From NCBI GenBank assembly GCA_946411505.1, contig CAMKEG010000001.1, positions 186,001-250,000 of the forward strand: DNA of 64,000 bases. The letters run 5' to 3'. Below the pieces are notes generated by a model, which ran no database searches, was not told the origin of the DNA, and saw nothing but the letters and a program-made list of their open reading frames with translations. Both the position numbers and the translations under genes were made by a program. The stretch comes from an uncultured Treponema sp. (GTDB lineage: Bacteria; Spirochaetota; Spirochaetia; Treponematales; Treponemataceae). Positions 8,901 to 17,916 of the stretch are shown here, one piece after another (the first letter of the stretch is position 1; the number at the start of each line of letters is the position of its first letter).

Positions 8901-10889
8901 ATGGGCAAAATGACCAAAGTAAAGGAAATGCTTCATCTGTCTCACAAGGAAACTTTGCCCAAAAATTTGCCATTGCTTTTAAAAAAGCGCGCGGCCGAAT
9001 GTCCCGACATCACGCTTCAGGCCTTTAAAAACGAGCTTGGCAAATTTGAATCCCACAACTATCAATTGGTCTACCGCCGCGTCCTTGACTTGGCCTGCGT
9101 GCTTCGCGAATATGGCGTTTGCCGAGGCGACTTGGTGGGCCTCATAAGCGACAACAGGCGCGAATGGCTTTTGACCGACTTCGCGCTCTTGGCCTTGGGC
9201 GCGGCGGACGTTCCGCGCGGCTGCGACTCGATGGGAACGGAAATCCGCTTTATATTAAGCTTCACAAATTGCAAGCTTTGCTTTTTTGAAAACGAGCGCC
9301 AGCTTAACAAGGTCTTGGAAAAAGTTGAGGAAGTTCCCGACCTTAAGGACGTGATTCTTTTTGAAACTCCAGGCGAGCTTACGATGGAGCGCGCCGCGAT
9401 GGCCGGAATCCGCGTCCACAAATTCATCGACTTGGAAGACATGGCAAAAAGGGCGGACAACGAAAGCCGCGCCCAAATTGAAGCGGAAATGGAAAAGACC
9501 GAGGGCGGAGACGTGGCCACCGTCATTTTCACTTCGGGAACGACAGGCACGCCCAAAGGCGTCATGATTACCCACGACAACATAATCGCCCAATGCGAGG
9601 TCATAAAGGACGTGATTGTGACCGCGCGCGAAGGCGACATTTGGCTTTCCGTCCTTCCTATTTGGCACATAATGGAGCGCGCCTACCTTTACTGCGTCAT
9701 CGCGCTAAAAAGCGGCATCGCGTATTCCAAGCCGGCCATCAGCATCATGAGCGAGGACATAAAGGAAATCAACCCCCAATGGATTGTCGGAGTGCCGCGC
9801 TTGTGGGACGCCTTTGTCCAAAGCTGCTATCGTTCGATAAAAAAGCGGGGCGGCTTTCCCCAGGCGCTCTTTAATTTTTCCATGACAGTCGGCTTGTCTT
9901 GGGGCTGGGCCTACCAGCGCTTTATGGGCCTCGTGTGCCGCTATTCAAGGCGCGCGCGCTTCCTTGACCACATCAAGGGCTTCATTCCTTTGATATTGTT
10001 GTCGCCGCCCCAGCTCTTGTGCTTTTTGATTTGCTTCAAGCGATTTAAAAAACTTTTGGGAAAAAGAATAACAGGCGTAATTTGCGGCGGCGGCTCCTTG
10101 CCGCGCGAAACGGCATCCTTCTTCTATTCCATCAGAGTGCCCATGCTCGACTGCTACGGCATGACGGAAACCGCGCCTTTTTTGGCGCTCGGAAATCCGC
10201 GCCGCCTTCGTTCCGGCTGCATAGGAAAAGGATTTCCCAGCGCGCAGCTGAAGGTTGTTCCCCAGAAGGACGGCGTTCCTTTGAGCGACGTTCCCCTTAA
10301 GCCCGGAAAAAAGGGAATCCTCTTTGCCAAGGGCCGCCAAGTGATGAAGGGCTACTACCGCCGCCCCGACCTTACGCAAAAGGCCATCGACAAAAACGGC
10401 TGGATAAACACAGGCGATTTCGCCATTCTTTCTCCAAAGAACGAAGTCACGATAACCGGCCGCGCCAAGGACACAATCGTTTTGCTAGGCGGAGAGAACA
10501 TCGAGCCGCAAGTTGTGGAAAACGCGATTTGCCGCTCAAAATTCATCGAGTCCGCCGTCGTCGTCGGCCAGGACAAAAAATACATCGCGGCTCTTATAGT
10601 TCCATACAAAGACGCGCTCGCGGCCTTTGCGGCGGAAAACCGCATTTACTACGACTCTTACGAAACGCTCTTAAGCGCGAGCGAAATTCTTAATTTGATT
10701 CGCGGCGAAATCGACAATTTGGTTGACGCCAAAAACGGATTCAGGACTTGCGAGCGCGTCGCTAAATTCGTTCTTTTGCCGGAAAGCTTTAAGATTGGAA
10801 AGGAAATCAACGGAAAGCAAATCGTCATGCGCCACAAGATTGAAAAAATCTACGCAAAGGAAATTCGCTCCCTTTTTTCCAGAAGCTAG
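8901..10889 (+). CDS. fadD: Long-chain acyl-CoA synthetase (AMP-forming)
   Basis: A 662-aa ANL-superfamily adenylating enzyme that activates fatty acids with ATP and CoA. Motifs: P-loop-like FTSGTTGTPKGVMITH near residue 210, LDCYGMTETAP near 415, WINTGDFA near 500, and GRAKDTIVLLGGENIEP near 520 leading to the C-terminal lid. Homologues with this extended middle region are long-chain acyl-CoA synthetases. Starts at 8901, 8910 or 8928 are all in frame; 8901 is the first ATG after the promoter and would be nearly leaderless. It stands alone after the operon terminator and converges on rsmD. The gene symbol reflects family level only. Confidence 0.85.
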   Translation: MGKMTKVKEMLHLSHKETLPKNLPLLLKKRAAECPDITLQAFKNELGKFESHNYQLVYRRVLDLACVLREYGVCRGDLVGLISDNRREWLLTDFALLALGAADVPRGCDSMGTEIRFILSFTNCKLCFFENERQLNKVLEKVEEVPDLKDVILFETPGELTMERAAMAGIRVHKFIDLEDMAKRADNESRAQIEAEMEKTEGGDVATVIFTSGTTGTPKGVMITHDNIIAQCEVIKDVIVTAREGDIWLSVLPIWHIMERAYLYCVIALKSGIAYSKPAISIMSEDIKEINPQWIVGVPRLWDAFVQSCYRSIKKRGGFPQALFNFSMTVGLSWGWAYQRFMGLVCRYSRRARFLDHIKGFIPLILLSPPQLLCFLICFKRFKKLLGKRITGVICGGGSLPRETASFFYSIRVPMLDCYGMTETAPFLALGNPRRLRSGCIGKGFPSAQLKVVPQKDGVPLSDVPLKPGKKGILFAKGRQVMKGYYRRPDLTQKAIDKNGWINTGDFAILSPKNEVTITGRAKDTIVLLGGENIEPQVVENAICRSKFIESAVVVGQDKKYIAALIVPYKDALAAFAAENRIYYDSYETLLSASEILNLIRGEIDNLVDAKNGFRTCERVAKFVLLPESFKIGKEINGKQIVMRHKIEKIYAKEIRSLFSRS

Positions 10890-10921
10890 GAATGGCAGGA
10901 CAGCGCGGGGCGGGGCGCCTT

Positions 10922-11467
10922 TTATTCTTTAACTTTATAAAAGTCTACGATGCTGCGGCCGTAGACGCGCTGGTCAAAGCGGACAAGGTTTTCTATCGCG
11001 TCGGGCATAAAATGCTCTTCCGGCCTGTGAACCATAATCGAGCCGCCCGGCAAGAGCAATTCGCGCTTGGCGGCCTCGGCTATTAGCTGCTCGTGGAATT
11101 TGTAGGGGAAGGGCGGGTCAAAGAAAATGTAGTCGTACTTTTCCTTGCAGCGCTTTACAAAAAGTTCCACCGCCATAAAGCGGCACTTGATTTTAACGCC
11201 CATCTCTTTTTCCGTTATCGAAACGTTGTCCAATACCGTCTTTATTTTTAGCCGGTCCTTTTCGCAAAGCTCAACGCGGTTGGCTCCGCGCGAAACCGCT
11301 TCAATGGCAATCGTTCCCGAGCCGCTAAAAAGGTCCAGCCAGCTTTTTCCGCTAAGGTCGCCTAGAATCGCAAAGACGCTTTCGCGCATTCTGTCCATTG
11401 CCGGGCGGATTACGCCGTCCGGGCATTTTATGATTCGACCCTTCAATTGTCCGCCGGTGATTCTCAT
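10922..11467 (-). CDS. rsmD: 16S rRNA (guanine-966-N2)-methyltransferase RsmD
   Basis: 181 aa, usual family length. N-terminal MRITGGQLKGRIIKCP and RPAMDRMRESVFAIL, SAM-binding LDLFSGSGTIAIEAVSRGA near residue 45, and catalytic FFDPPFPYKF (N6/N2-type DPPF) near 120 identify it. It methylates G966 of 16S rRNA during 30S assembly. The ATG at 11465-11467 overlaps the TGA of the ankyrin gene (11464-11466), so the two are translationally coupled. Longer upstream frames are not supported because they run back through the ankyrin gene. Confidence 0.92.
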   Translation of the reverse strand: MRITGGQLKGRIIKCPDGVIRPAMDRMRESVFAILGDLSGKSWLDLFSGSGTIAIEAVSRGANRVELCEKDRLKIKTVLDNVSITEKEMGVKIKCRFMAVELFVKRCKEKYDYIFFDPPFPYKFHEQLIAEAAKRELLLPGGSIMVHRPEEHFMPDAIENLVRFDQRVYGRSIVDFYKVKE

Positions 11468-12843
11468 CGCTTTTTCTCCGAATTGTTGAGCGACCAATAA
11501 ACGTCGTTCTTTGGAAGGCTGGGATTGTTTGAAGCGTAGTGGAAGGCGTCCTTCCAGTCGCTTGAAAGCATTGTCTTGTCGGCGCCTTTTTCCATCAGGA
11601 ACTTTATGCAGTCCGTGTGCGTGTTGCTTTCCGCCGCGTACATAAGGACGCTCTTTCCCTTGTAATAGGCGTTGGCGCTCATTCCGCAATCCAAGAATTT
11701 TTGAAGCGTCGCGTTGGGCCTTCCCAGTCCTACCGCGGTTATGTAAGCCTTTTGCGCGGCGGCCTTTGGCGTCTTTGCCAAAAGCGCGGCGACGATTTCG
11801 GGATTCTTGTTGTCGGCCGCGGCTATTTCAAGCGCCGTCAGGCCAAAACGGTTTTGAAGCTTGGCGTCCGCTCCAAAGGAAAGAAGCAGGGCCACTGTCT
11901 CCACTTTTTTGGCGAATCGGGCCGCGTACATCAAGGCCGTGTAGCCTTCCGCGTCCGCAAGGTTTACCGTGGCGCCGGACTCCTTTAAAAGCGTTATTTT
12001 CTGGATGTCGTCTTCGGCGGCCGCCTTTTGCAAAAGCGTCCTTCCGTAGGCGCCGCGCTTGTCGGGGTCGGCAATCAGCTCTACTTTCTTTTCCGCCGGC
12101 TCGCTGTAAGTGTCGTAGGCTTCAATTCCGTCAAAAAGGTATATTCTCTTGTAAGGGTTGGCGGCCCTTTGGGCGGCGGCGGCCGCGGCTTCCTGCAAGG
12201 CGGCTGTGTTTTCCGGCGCGGAGATTCCTGCGGCCGCGGCTATCAATGGTTCCGCCAATTCCTGAGCCACGGAAATTTCTTGGGGCGCCTCTTCTTTGGG
12301 CTCCTCGGCTTTCTCCGGCTCTTCCGCCTTGGGTTCGCTTTCGGCCACGTCAACAATTCCCAAGTAGTGGTTTATGACGCTTATGTTTTCGGCGTCTCCG
12401 TTTTCCTTGGCGTAGTCCATGGCGGACTTTCCCTCGTCGTTCTTTTGAAGAATCCTGTTTTTGCGCTGGAAGGAAAGGACCGTGTCGTAGGAGATGAGCG
12501 CGTCAAAAGTTTTTCTGTCCACCTGTTTTTTGGCCGCAAGGATCAAGGCGGTGTCGCCGTCGTCGTTCTTGAGCTTGGGATTTACGCCCGCGTCAAGAAG
12601 CAGTTTTATGACGTCGTAGTCGCGGCCTTTTTCAATCGCTTCCATAAGCAGCGAGTTGTTTTTTTCTCCGTACTTCGCGTCGGCGAGCGTCTTGTTTTTT
12701 ATGATGTAGCTCTTGATTTTTTTGACGGGCGCGCTTTCAATCAATTCAAGCATTTTTTCGGCTTTGGAGGCCGAATCCGCGAACAAGGCCGCGGCAAAAA
12801 GCGTCGTCAAAACAAAAAGGCTGGGCAATAGTCTCTTTTTCAT
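11464..12843 (-). CDS. Exported ankyrin-repeat protein
   Basis: 459 aa with a signal peptide (MKKRLLPSLFVLTTLFAAALFA). Two ankyrin blocks are seen: residues about 45-140 (NNSLLMEAIEKGRDYDVIKLLLDAG, DDGDTALILAAKK) and about 265-440 (GRTLLQKAAAEDD, GYTALMYAARFAKK, GLTALEIAAADNKN, KSVLMYAAESNTH). They are joined by an Ala/Glu/Pro-rich linker (EEPEKAEEPKEEAPQE). A periplasmic protein-protein scaffold is likely; partner unknown. The start is fixed by AAGGAAG before ATG. Promoter at 12854-12882. Downstream rsmD overlaps by 4 nt. Confidence 0.8.
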   Translation of the reverse strand: MKKRLLPSLFVLTTLFAAALFADSASKAEKMLELIESAPVKKIKSYIIKNKTLADAKYGEKNNSLLMEAIEKGRDYDVIKLLLDAGVNPKLKNDDGDTALILAAKKQVDRKTFDALISYDTVLSFQRKNRILQKNDEGKSAMDYAKENGDAENISVINHYLGIVDVAESEPKAEEPEKAEEPKEEAPQEISVAQELAEPLIAAAAGISAPENTAALQEAAAAAAQRAANPYKRIYLFDGIEAYDTYSEPAEKKVELIADPDKRGAYGRTLLQKAAAEDDIQKITLLKESGATVNLADAEGYTALMYAARFAKKVETVALLLSFGADAKLQNRFGLTALEIAAADNKNPEIVAALLAKTPKAAAQKAYITAVGLGRPNATLQKFLDCGMSANAYYKGKSVLMYAAESNTHTDCIKFLMEKGADKTMLSSDWKDAFHYASNNPSLPKNDVYWSLNNSEKKR

Positions 12844-12853
12844 AATCTTCCTT

Positions 12854-12882
12854 ATTATAACTATCGGCGCAAATCGCGGCAA
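12854..12882 (-). promoter_or_regulatory. Promoter of the ankyrin-rsmD pair
   Basis: Minus strand TTGCCG (12877-12882), 17-nt spacer, TATAAT (12854-12859), followed by AAGGAAG and ATG 12843. Confidence 0.7.
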
Positions 12883-12922
12883 GAATTACTTTTTTTAAGG
12901 ATAAAAATGTATGTTCGCGCTA

Positions 12923-12952
12923 TTGACACGCCGGGCGTTTTTTTGTTATTCT
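12923..12952 (+). promoter_or_regulatory. Promoter of the rpsF operon
   Basis: Consensus TTGACA (12923-12928), 18-nt spacer, TATTCT (12947-12952). Predicted start near 12959, giving a leader of about 72 nt. Confidence 0.8.
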
Positions 12953-12958
12953 ACTAGA

Positions 12959-13030
12959 ACATCACCACCTTGAAACTGCATTGTCAGTTTCCGGGCGCAT
13001 GAGCGCCTATAAAGACCATAAGGAGTTTTT
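12959..13030 (+). promoter_or_regulatory. Structured 5' leader of rpsF, candidate S6:S18 autoregulatory element
   Basis: Two adjacent hairpins precede the AAGGAG site: GAAACTG/CAGTTTC around a 6-nt loop, then GGCGC/GCGCC around ATGA, with CCG between them. In many bacteria the S6:S18 complex represses its own operon through a leader RNA with a conserved CCG. That this leader does so is inference from position and folding. Confidence 0.5.
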
Positions 13031-13312
13031 ATGAGAAAGTATGAACTTATGACCATCTTTCCGTTAGACGAAGATCGGTCCAAGAAGGGGTTGGAGGCTG
13101 TAAAGCAGGCCCTTTCTCAGTTTGGAGCGGAAATCGCAAAGGAAGAGCCCTTTGGCGACCGCGATTTGACCTACGAAATCAAGAAGCAGAAGAAAGGCCG
13201 CTTTGTGTTGATGAACGTCAACGTAAACCCCGGCAAAATCGCTGAAATTTCCGAGCAGTTTAAATTGAACAACGACTTGCTTAAGTACATGTTCGTTCTT
13301 ATCGAAGAGTAA
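13031..13312 (+). CDS. rpsF: 30S ribosomal protein S6
   Basis: 93 aa, full family length. MRKYELMTIFPLDEDRSKKGLEAV and LTYEIKKQKKGRFVLMNVNV are S6 signatures. S6 binds 16S rRNA in the platform together with S18, which is encoded two genes downstream. RBS AAGGAG lies 6 nt before ATG. First gene of rpsF-ssb-rpsR-rplI, the usual bacterial order. Confidence 0.97.
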   Translation: MRKYELMTIFPLDEDRSKKGLEAVKQALSQFGAEIAKEEPFGDRDLTYEIKKQKKGRFVLMNVNVNPGKIAEISEQFKLNNDLLKYMFVLIEE

Positions 13313-13337
13313 ATTCTAAATCTCCAGGAGGGCTAGT

Positions 13338-13823
13338 ATGACAGACTTGAATCATGTTGTTCTTATCGGAAGACTCACCCGCGATTTGGGTTCTGACGAG
13401 CGTTCGTTCGCTTATTTGCCGAACGGAACCGCCCGCGCTAATGTCAGCGTAGCCGTCAACCGCAGCCGAAAAGGCGCCGACGGTTCTTGGGGAGATGAAG
13501 TAAGCTATTTCGACATCACAATTTGGGGAAAAACCGCGGAAAATCTCAAGCCTTATCTTTTGAAGGGCAAGCAGATTGCCGTTGACGGTTATCTTAAGCA
13601 GGATCGCTGGGAAAAGGACGGAAAGACAAACAGCAGGGTCACGATTGTGGCCAACAACGTCCAGCTCTTGGGTGGAAAAGGCGAGGGAGCCTATAGCGGC
13701 TCTGATTCAGGTGGCGCGCCAAGATTCCAGCCCAGACCGCAGCAAGATTCGCAAAGCTATCCAGTCAACGACGCTCCGTATCCAGCGGATGACGGCGGAT
13801 TCCCGGAAGACATTCCATTCTAA
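13338..13823 (+). CDS. ssb: Single-stranded DNA-binding protein
   Basis: 161 aa. An N-terminal OB fold (NHVVLIGRLTRDLG, ARANVSVAVNRSRKG, YFDITIWGKTAENLKPYL, GKQIAVDGYLKQDRW) is followed by a Gly/Gln/Pro linker and the acidic tip PEDIPF that docks partner proteins. It coats single-stranded DNA in replication, recombination and repair. RBS AGGAGGG precedes ATG 13338. It sits between rpsF and rpsR, as in many bacteria. Confidence 0.97.
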   Translation: MTDLNHVVLIGRLTRDLGSDERSFAYLPNGTARANVSVAVNRSRKGADGSWGDEVSYFDITIWGKTAENLKPYLLKGKQIAVDGYLKQDRWEKDGKTNSRVTIVANNVQLLGGKGEGAYSGSDSGGAPRFQPRPQQDSQSYPVNDAPYPADDGGFPEDIPF

Positions 13824-13840
13824 AATTATAGGAGTAAATT

Positions 13841-14173
13841 ATGTCAGACCAGACAGTAGAACCTGTTGAAAATAAAGACGTTGACTCGTCTATCGCCAAC
13901 GAAAAGAACCTCGCCGAAGCCGGACGCGACGGCGAAGGACGCGGCCGCGGAGCCAAAGGCAAGTTCGCTTTCCACAAGAAAGTTTGCCGCTTCTGCGCCA
14001 ACAAAACAAAGATTGACTACAAGGACGCCGACAGCTTGCGCCGCTACACTACAGAGCGCGGCAAGATTCTTCCGCGCCGCATCACAGGCACATGCGCTAA
14101 GCACCAGAGAGAGCTTGCCCGCGCCATCAAGCGCGCCCGCAATATTTGCTTGCTTCCGTTCGTAGCGGACTAA
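13841..14173 (+). CDS. rpsR: 30S ribosomal protein S18 with acidic N-terminal extension
   Basis: 110 aa against a usual 75-90. The core starts near residue 42 ([58 protein letters not shown]). The first 40 residues ([23 protein letters not shown], split by Arg/Gly) are an acidic, probably disordered extension. The start is supported by AGGAG at 13830-13834. Pairs with S6 on the 30S platform; two Cys (CRFC) are kept. Confidence 0.95.
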   Translation: MSDQTVEPVENKDVDSSIANEKNLAEAGRDGEGRGRGAKGKFAFHKKVCRFCANKTKIDYKDADSLRRYTTERGKILPRRITGTCAKHQRELARAIKRARNICLLPFVAD

Positions 14174-14195
14174 TTTTTAACGAGGAGCATGGAAA

Positions 14196-14753
14196 ATGAA
14201 AGTAATTCTTAACAAAGACGTAAAACATTTGGGCGAAGAAGGCGACGTAAAAATTGTAGCCGACGGATACGCCCGCAACTATTTGTTCCCGCGCAGCTTG
14301 GCTCTTCCGTACACTCCGGAAGTTGTCGCGATTTTCGAGGGCCGCAAGGCTGACATCGAAGCCCGCAAGGCCGCCAAGCGCGAAGCAGCCAAGAGCGACA
14401 AGGAAAAGTTGGAAGCCCTCGCGCTTTCCGTCACAGTTCCTGCCAGCGCCGGCGGAAAGCTCTATGGAGCCGTCAGCGCCCAGACAATCATCGACTTGCT
14501 TGCCAAGGAAGGATTTGAATTTGAGCGCAAGCGCGTCGAGATTCCCGGAAACGCCATTAAGCAGACTGGCTCTTACAAAATCAACCTCAAGCTTTACGAA
14601 AACGCCGTCGCCGAGATTCATGTCGAAGTCAAGGGACAGGTTGACGAAAGCAAAAAAGAGCCGGAGCGAAAGCCCCGCGCCGAAAAGAAGGTTGAGGAAG
14701 CCGCCAACGCGGAGGCTCCCGCCGAGCAAAAGGCTGAAGAGGCCGCCAACTAA
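14196..14753 (+). CDS. rplI: 50S ribosomal protein L9 with Lys/Glu/Ala tail
   Basis: 185 aa; the standard L9 (about 148 aa) is followed by some 38 residues rich in Lys, Glu, Ala and Pro. The N-domain [18 protein letters not shown] and [13 protein letters not shown] and the long connecting helix ([20 protein letters not shown]) are clear, then the C-domain ([12 protein letters not shown]). L9 binds 23S rRNA near the L1 stalk. RBS CGAGGAG. Last gene of the operon, followed by two hairpins. Confidence 0.96.
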   Translation: MKVILNKDVKHLGEEGDVKIVADGYARNYLFPRSLALPYTPEVVAIFEGRKADIEARKAAKREAAKSDKEKLEALALSVTVPASAGGKLYGAVSAQTIIDLLAKEGFEFERKRVEIPGNAIKQTGSYKINLKLYENAVAEIHVEVKGQVDESKKEPERKPRAEKKVEEAANAEAPAEQKAEEAAN

Positions 14754-14758
14754 AATTT

Positions 14759-14784
14759 TCGCCGCTTGACGGCGGCGATTTTTG
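14759..14784 (+). terminator. Terminator after rplI
   Basis: TCGCCGC, loop TTGACG, GCGGCGA, then TTTTT. It begins 6 nt after the rplI stop. Confidence 0.8.
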
Positions 14785-14793
14785 CGTTGCGTA

Positions 14794-14833
14794 AAGCGAC
14801 AGGTTCGATTTATTTCGGGCCTGTCGCTTTTGT
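14794..14833 (+). terminator. Second hairpin after rplI (backup terminator)
   Basis: An 11-bp stem AAAGCGACAGG / CCTGTCGCTTT with a 15-nt loop, followed by TTGTCG. The T tract is weak; the A-rich 5' flank could also serve transcription from the other strand. Confidence 0.5.
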
Positions 14834-14902
14834 CGTCTTTAAAGGCAAGGGCCGCATTGTTGATAATTTGTTGAAAATTGGTAGAAAAATGGGGGAAAAG
14901 AA

Positions 14903-16231
14903 GTGGAATATCAAGGATTGAAGGACAAGACGCCGCCGCAAAATTTGGAGGCTGAGCAGGCTGTTTTGGGAGCCATGCTTTTGGACTGGAATTCCGTAAG
15001 CAACGTGATTTCCTTGCTGCAGGCCGACCGCTTTTTTTCATACCAAAACCAGCTGATTTTTGAGGCGATGATTTCGCTTTTCAGCCAAAACATTCACGGC
15101 GACGTCCTTGCCTTGATTAACGAGCTTACAAAAAACAACAAGCTGCAGGAGGCGGGCGGCGCGGCCTACATCGCGGCGCTTACCGACACGGTTCCCACCA
15201 GCGCCAACGTCGAATACTACGCGCAAATCGTGATGGAAATGGCGGTCAGGCGCGACTTGATCCGCATGTCGGACGAAATCAAGGCCACAAGCTTTGACAA
15301 AAGCCGGGAATGCCGCTTGATACTGGAGGAGGCCGAAAAGAAAATTTTCAGCCTGAGCGAGCGCAACGAAACGGTGAAGGTTCACGAAGCCAAGAACTTG
15401 ATTCAGGAAACAATCAACTTGATTGAGGCCCGCTACAACAAAAAGGAGGCCTTTACCGGCATTCCCTGCGGCATCGGAAAGTTGGACACAATGACAAGCG
15501 GCTTCCAAAACGAAGAATTGATTATCCTTGGCGCGCGCCCTTCAATCGGAAAGACCGCGATGGCGCTTTCAATGGTTCAGCACATAGCGGTGGAAAAGCA
15601 AATTCCGTGCGGCTTTTTCTCTTTGGAAATGTCGTACCAAATGATTGGCCAGCGCCTTTTGAGCCAAATATCAAGGGTTCCGGGCCAAAAGCTGCGCTCG
15701 GGCATGCTCACCACAAGCGACTTTCAAAAGCTGCAGGACGCCGCCGGAACGATTTACAGCGCGCCTTTTTTCATCGTCGACCAACCCAACATGCAGCTCT
15801 TGGACTTGCGGGCCATCGCAAGGCGAATGGTCGTTGAAAGGGGAGTGAAAATAATTTTCATTGACTACATCGGATTGATTGGCGTTGAAAACGCCAACGC
15901 CAAGGTCTTCGAGGCCCAAAGCGAAGTTTCGCGCTCGCTAAAGGCTTTGGCCCGCGAATTGGGAATCCCGATTGTGGCCTTGTGCCAAGTGGCGCGCGAC
16001 GCGGAAGGCAACGAGCCCAACTTGGCGCAGCTTAGAGGCTCTGGCTCAATCGAACAGGACGCCGACGTCGTAATGTTCCTGCACCGCGAGCGCCTTAAGG
16101 GCGACGAGCCGGCGCAAGAGGCCAAGCTCATCGTCGCCAAGCAGCGAAACGGCGCCACGGGCGAAGTTCCGCTTACGTACCTTCCGTCCTACACCAAGTT
16201 TGAGAACCGCGCCGGCGAGGACGACAACTAA
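14903..16231 (+). CDS. dnaB: Replicative DNA helicase DnaB
   Basis: 442 aa, typical length. N-domain (PPQNLEAEQAVLGAMLLD), linker, RecA-like motor with Walker A ARPSIGKTAMALSM near residue 215, CGFFSLEMS, Walker B IIFIDYIGLI near 320, and LRGSGSIEQDADVVMFLHR near 375. It unwinds DNA at the fork and recruits DnaG primase, also in this window. GTG start at 14903 behind GGGGGAAAAG. Its stop overlaps the stop of the convergent P83/100 gene by a few bases. Confidence 0.96.
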   Translation: MEYQGLKDKTPPQNLEAEQAVLGAMLLDWNSVSNVISLLQADRFFSYQNQLIFEAMISLFSQNIHGDVLALINELTKNNKLQEAGGAAYIAALTDTVPTSANVEYYAQIVMEMAVRRDLIRMSDEIKATSFDKSRECRLILEEAEKKIFSLSERNETVKVHEAKNLIQETINLIEARYNKKEAFTGIPCGIGKLDTMTSGFQNEELIILGARPSIGKTAMALSMVQHIAVEKQIPCGFFSLEMSYQMIGQRLLSQISRVPGQKLRSGMLTTSDFQKLQDAAGTIYSAPFFIVDQPNMQLLDLRAIARRMVVERGVKIIFIDYIGLIGVENANAKVFEAQSEVSRSLKALARELGIPIVALCQVARDAEGNEPNLAQLRGSGSIEQDADVVMFLHRERLKGDEPAQEAKLIVAKQRNGATGEVPLTYLPSYTKFENRAGEDDN

Positions 16232-17847
16232 CGCTCGTTGCTTTTTGCGGCGCCTTGGGCGCTTAAGATTGTCAAGTCGCCCATGTTCAAGATTTGGGGG
16301 TTGCCCCTCGCGTCCGTCACCATGTAGCCCGCGGATGTCTTAACTATCGGCGAGGACGGGTTTACGGAGACTGGGCTCTTGACCTGAAGCTTCAAGTCCG
16401 GGCCGTACTTTCCCACAAAGCAGCCGTCCTTTTCCTTTACGACGACCAAATAGCTTCCGCCGTCCTCAAGCAGGACGGAATTGTCGGAAAGAATCTCTTC
16501 CGACTCCTTTATGATTTCAAGCGAGTCTTTGTCGATTAGGACAAGCTTCACGGCGCCCTTTCCGGAATTCTCTCCGGCCACGGCGACAAAACCGTCCGAG
16601 GCCTGGCTCATCGTTCGGCCCTTGATTACTTTTACAGGGCTTTGCTTTAGGACGGAACCGTTGGCCGCGTTGACCTTTACGATTTGGGAGTTGAGGCTCT
16701 TTTCGTCTGAAAGCTTAAGGCCGTATACGCTGGGCGCCGACTCCTGGGCCTTTTCTTGGGCGGCCACTACGGCCTGGTCCTTGGCGATTTCCTTGCGCTC
16801 CTCTTGGGCTTCGGCGGTCTTTTTGTCCGCCACGGCTTGCTCTTGTTCGGCCTCTTTCTTGGCCTCGTCCGCTTCCTGCTGGCTTTCCTGGGCCTTCTCT
16901 TCGGCGGCGGCTTCTTCCTCTTTGGCTTCCTCTACGGCCTTTTGGGCTTCCTTGGCTTCCTCCTGGGCTTTTTTGTCCTGGGGATTTTCGTCAGCCTTCT
17001 TCTGGGCCTCGTCAGCCTTCTTTTGGGCTTCCTTTGTTTCCTGTTTCTTTTGCTCTACGTTCTTCTTTTCCGCGTCGGCGGCCTTTTGCTTTTCGGTGGC
17101 CTGCTTTTGGGCCTCCTGGGCCTTTTCGCTTGCCTTTTCGGCCTCGCGCTCCTTTATGTCAACCATTTGCTTGCGGTCGTCGATGTTCTTTCCGTCTTCC
17201 TCTTTCATCGAGTTGACCACTTCCTTGTCGCTGATGACGCTTGTGTCAACCGCGCTAAGTCCGCCGGAAGAGTCCGATACCGGAATCACTATTTGCGAGG
17301 CGCCGGGCCATTCTGACCATTTTGTGGAAAGGCCGCACTTTTCGGCGGAAAGGTTGTTCAAAACAATGTCCTTGTACTTTGCCTTGAAGGCGTCAAGGTT
17401 CTTTCTGTAAACGGCGTTGTAGACCGTCACAAAGGTCGCGATTGTCTCCGCGTCCGCCTCGCTGTAGGAATAGGCGGCCGACAAGTAGGAGGCTATGATG
17501 TGGCGCAAGTTCCTGATGTGGTCGACTTCGGCGCTGGCGCCCAAAATCAAAATGTCGGCGTCAAGCTTTTCCTTCGCGTCCGGATCTATGGCGTGAATCA
17601 CATAGTACTTCGCTTGGTTTCCCGCGTTGGCCGCCTTTTCGGAGTCGCGTCCGATTTCTTTTCCAAGGCTGGATCCGATGCCCTTGATGGCCTCAAGCGT
17701 GTCGACTCGGGCGTGGGGGCCGGTGTAGTTTTCAAATTCGATTGTCTGGCCTACAGACTTCAATTCGTCTTCGTCTACTTGGGCCGCAAAAAAGCTTGCG
17801 GCGGCAAATAAAAGAACCAATGCGGAAAGTCCAAATCTTTTCATCAT
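16228..17847 (-). CDS. P83/100-family spirochaetal protein
   Basis: 539 aa: signal peptide (MMKRFGLSALVLLFAAASFFA), an N-domain (residues about 25-215; YVIHAIDPDAKEKLDADILILG, NLRHIIASYLSAAYSYSE, ETIATFVTVYNAVYRKN), a long coiled coil of Ala/Lys/Glu/Gln repeats (about 225-370; EAQKQATEKQKAADAEKKN), and a C-terminal beta domain (about 385-530). The layout matches the Borrelia P83/100 antigen and its Treponema relatives, exported proteins of unknown molecular role. RBS CGGAG. Its promoter lies in the 3' end of the upstream gene. The strongest single taxonomic marker in the window. Confidence 0.85.
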   Translation of the reverse strand: MMKRFGLSALVLLFAAASFFAAQVDEDELKSVGQTIEFENYTGPHARVDTLEAIKGIGSSLGKEIGRDSEKAANAGNQAKYYVIHAIDPDAKEKLDADILILGASAEVDHIRNLRHIIASYLSAAYSYSEADAETIATFVTVYNAVYRKNLDAFKAKYKDIVLNNLSAEKCGLSTKWSEWPGASQIVIPVSDSSGGLSAVDTSVISDKEVVNSMKEEDGKNIDDRKQMVDIKEREAEKASEKAQEAQKQATEKQKAADAEKKNVEQKKQETKEAQKKADEAQKKADENPQDKKAQEEAKEAQKAVEEAKEEEAAAEEKAQESQQEADEAKKEAEQEQAVADKKTAEAQEERKEIAKDQAVVAAQEKAQESAPSVYGLKLSDEKSLNSQIVKVNAANGSVLKQSPVKVIKGRTMSQASDGFVAVAGENSGKGAVKLVLIDKDSLEIIKESEEILSDNSVLLEDGGSYLVVVKEKDGCFVGKYGPDLKLQVKSPVSVNPSSPIVKTSAGYMVTDARGNPQILNMGDLTILSAQGAAKSNER

Positions 17848-17887
17848 ACACTCCGTAATTTTCTATAATCAGAAAATTGATTTTAAT

Positions 17888-17916
17888 ATTATAGCGCTAT
17901 AATTTTAATTGGGCAA
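17888..17916 (-). promoter_or_regulatory. Promoter of the P83/100 gene
   Basis: Minus strand TTGCCC (17911-17916), 17-nt spacer, TATAAT (17888-17893) preceded by AGCGC. Leader of about 33 nt ending in CGGAG. The -35 lies inside the last codons of the upstream gene, which is read in the same direction. Confidence 0.75.

Noticed and set aside
10890..10921. Terminator between fadD and rsmD
   Set aside because: The GC-rich stretch can form only a weak stem before TTTTATT; not convincing.
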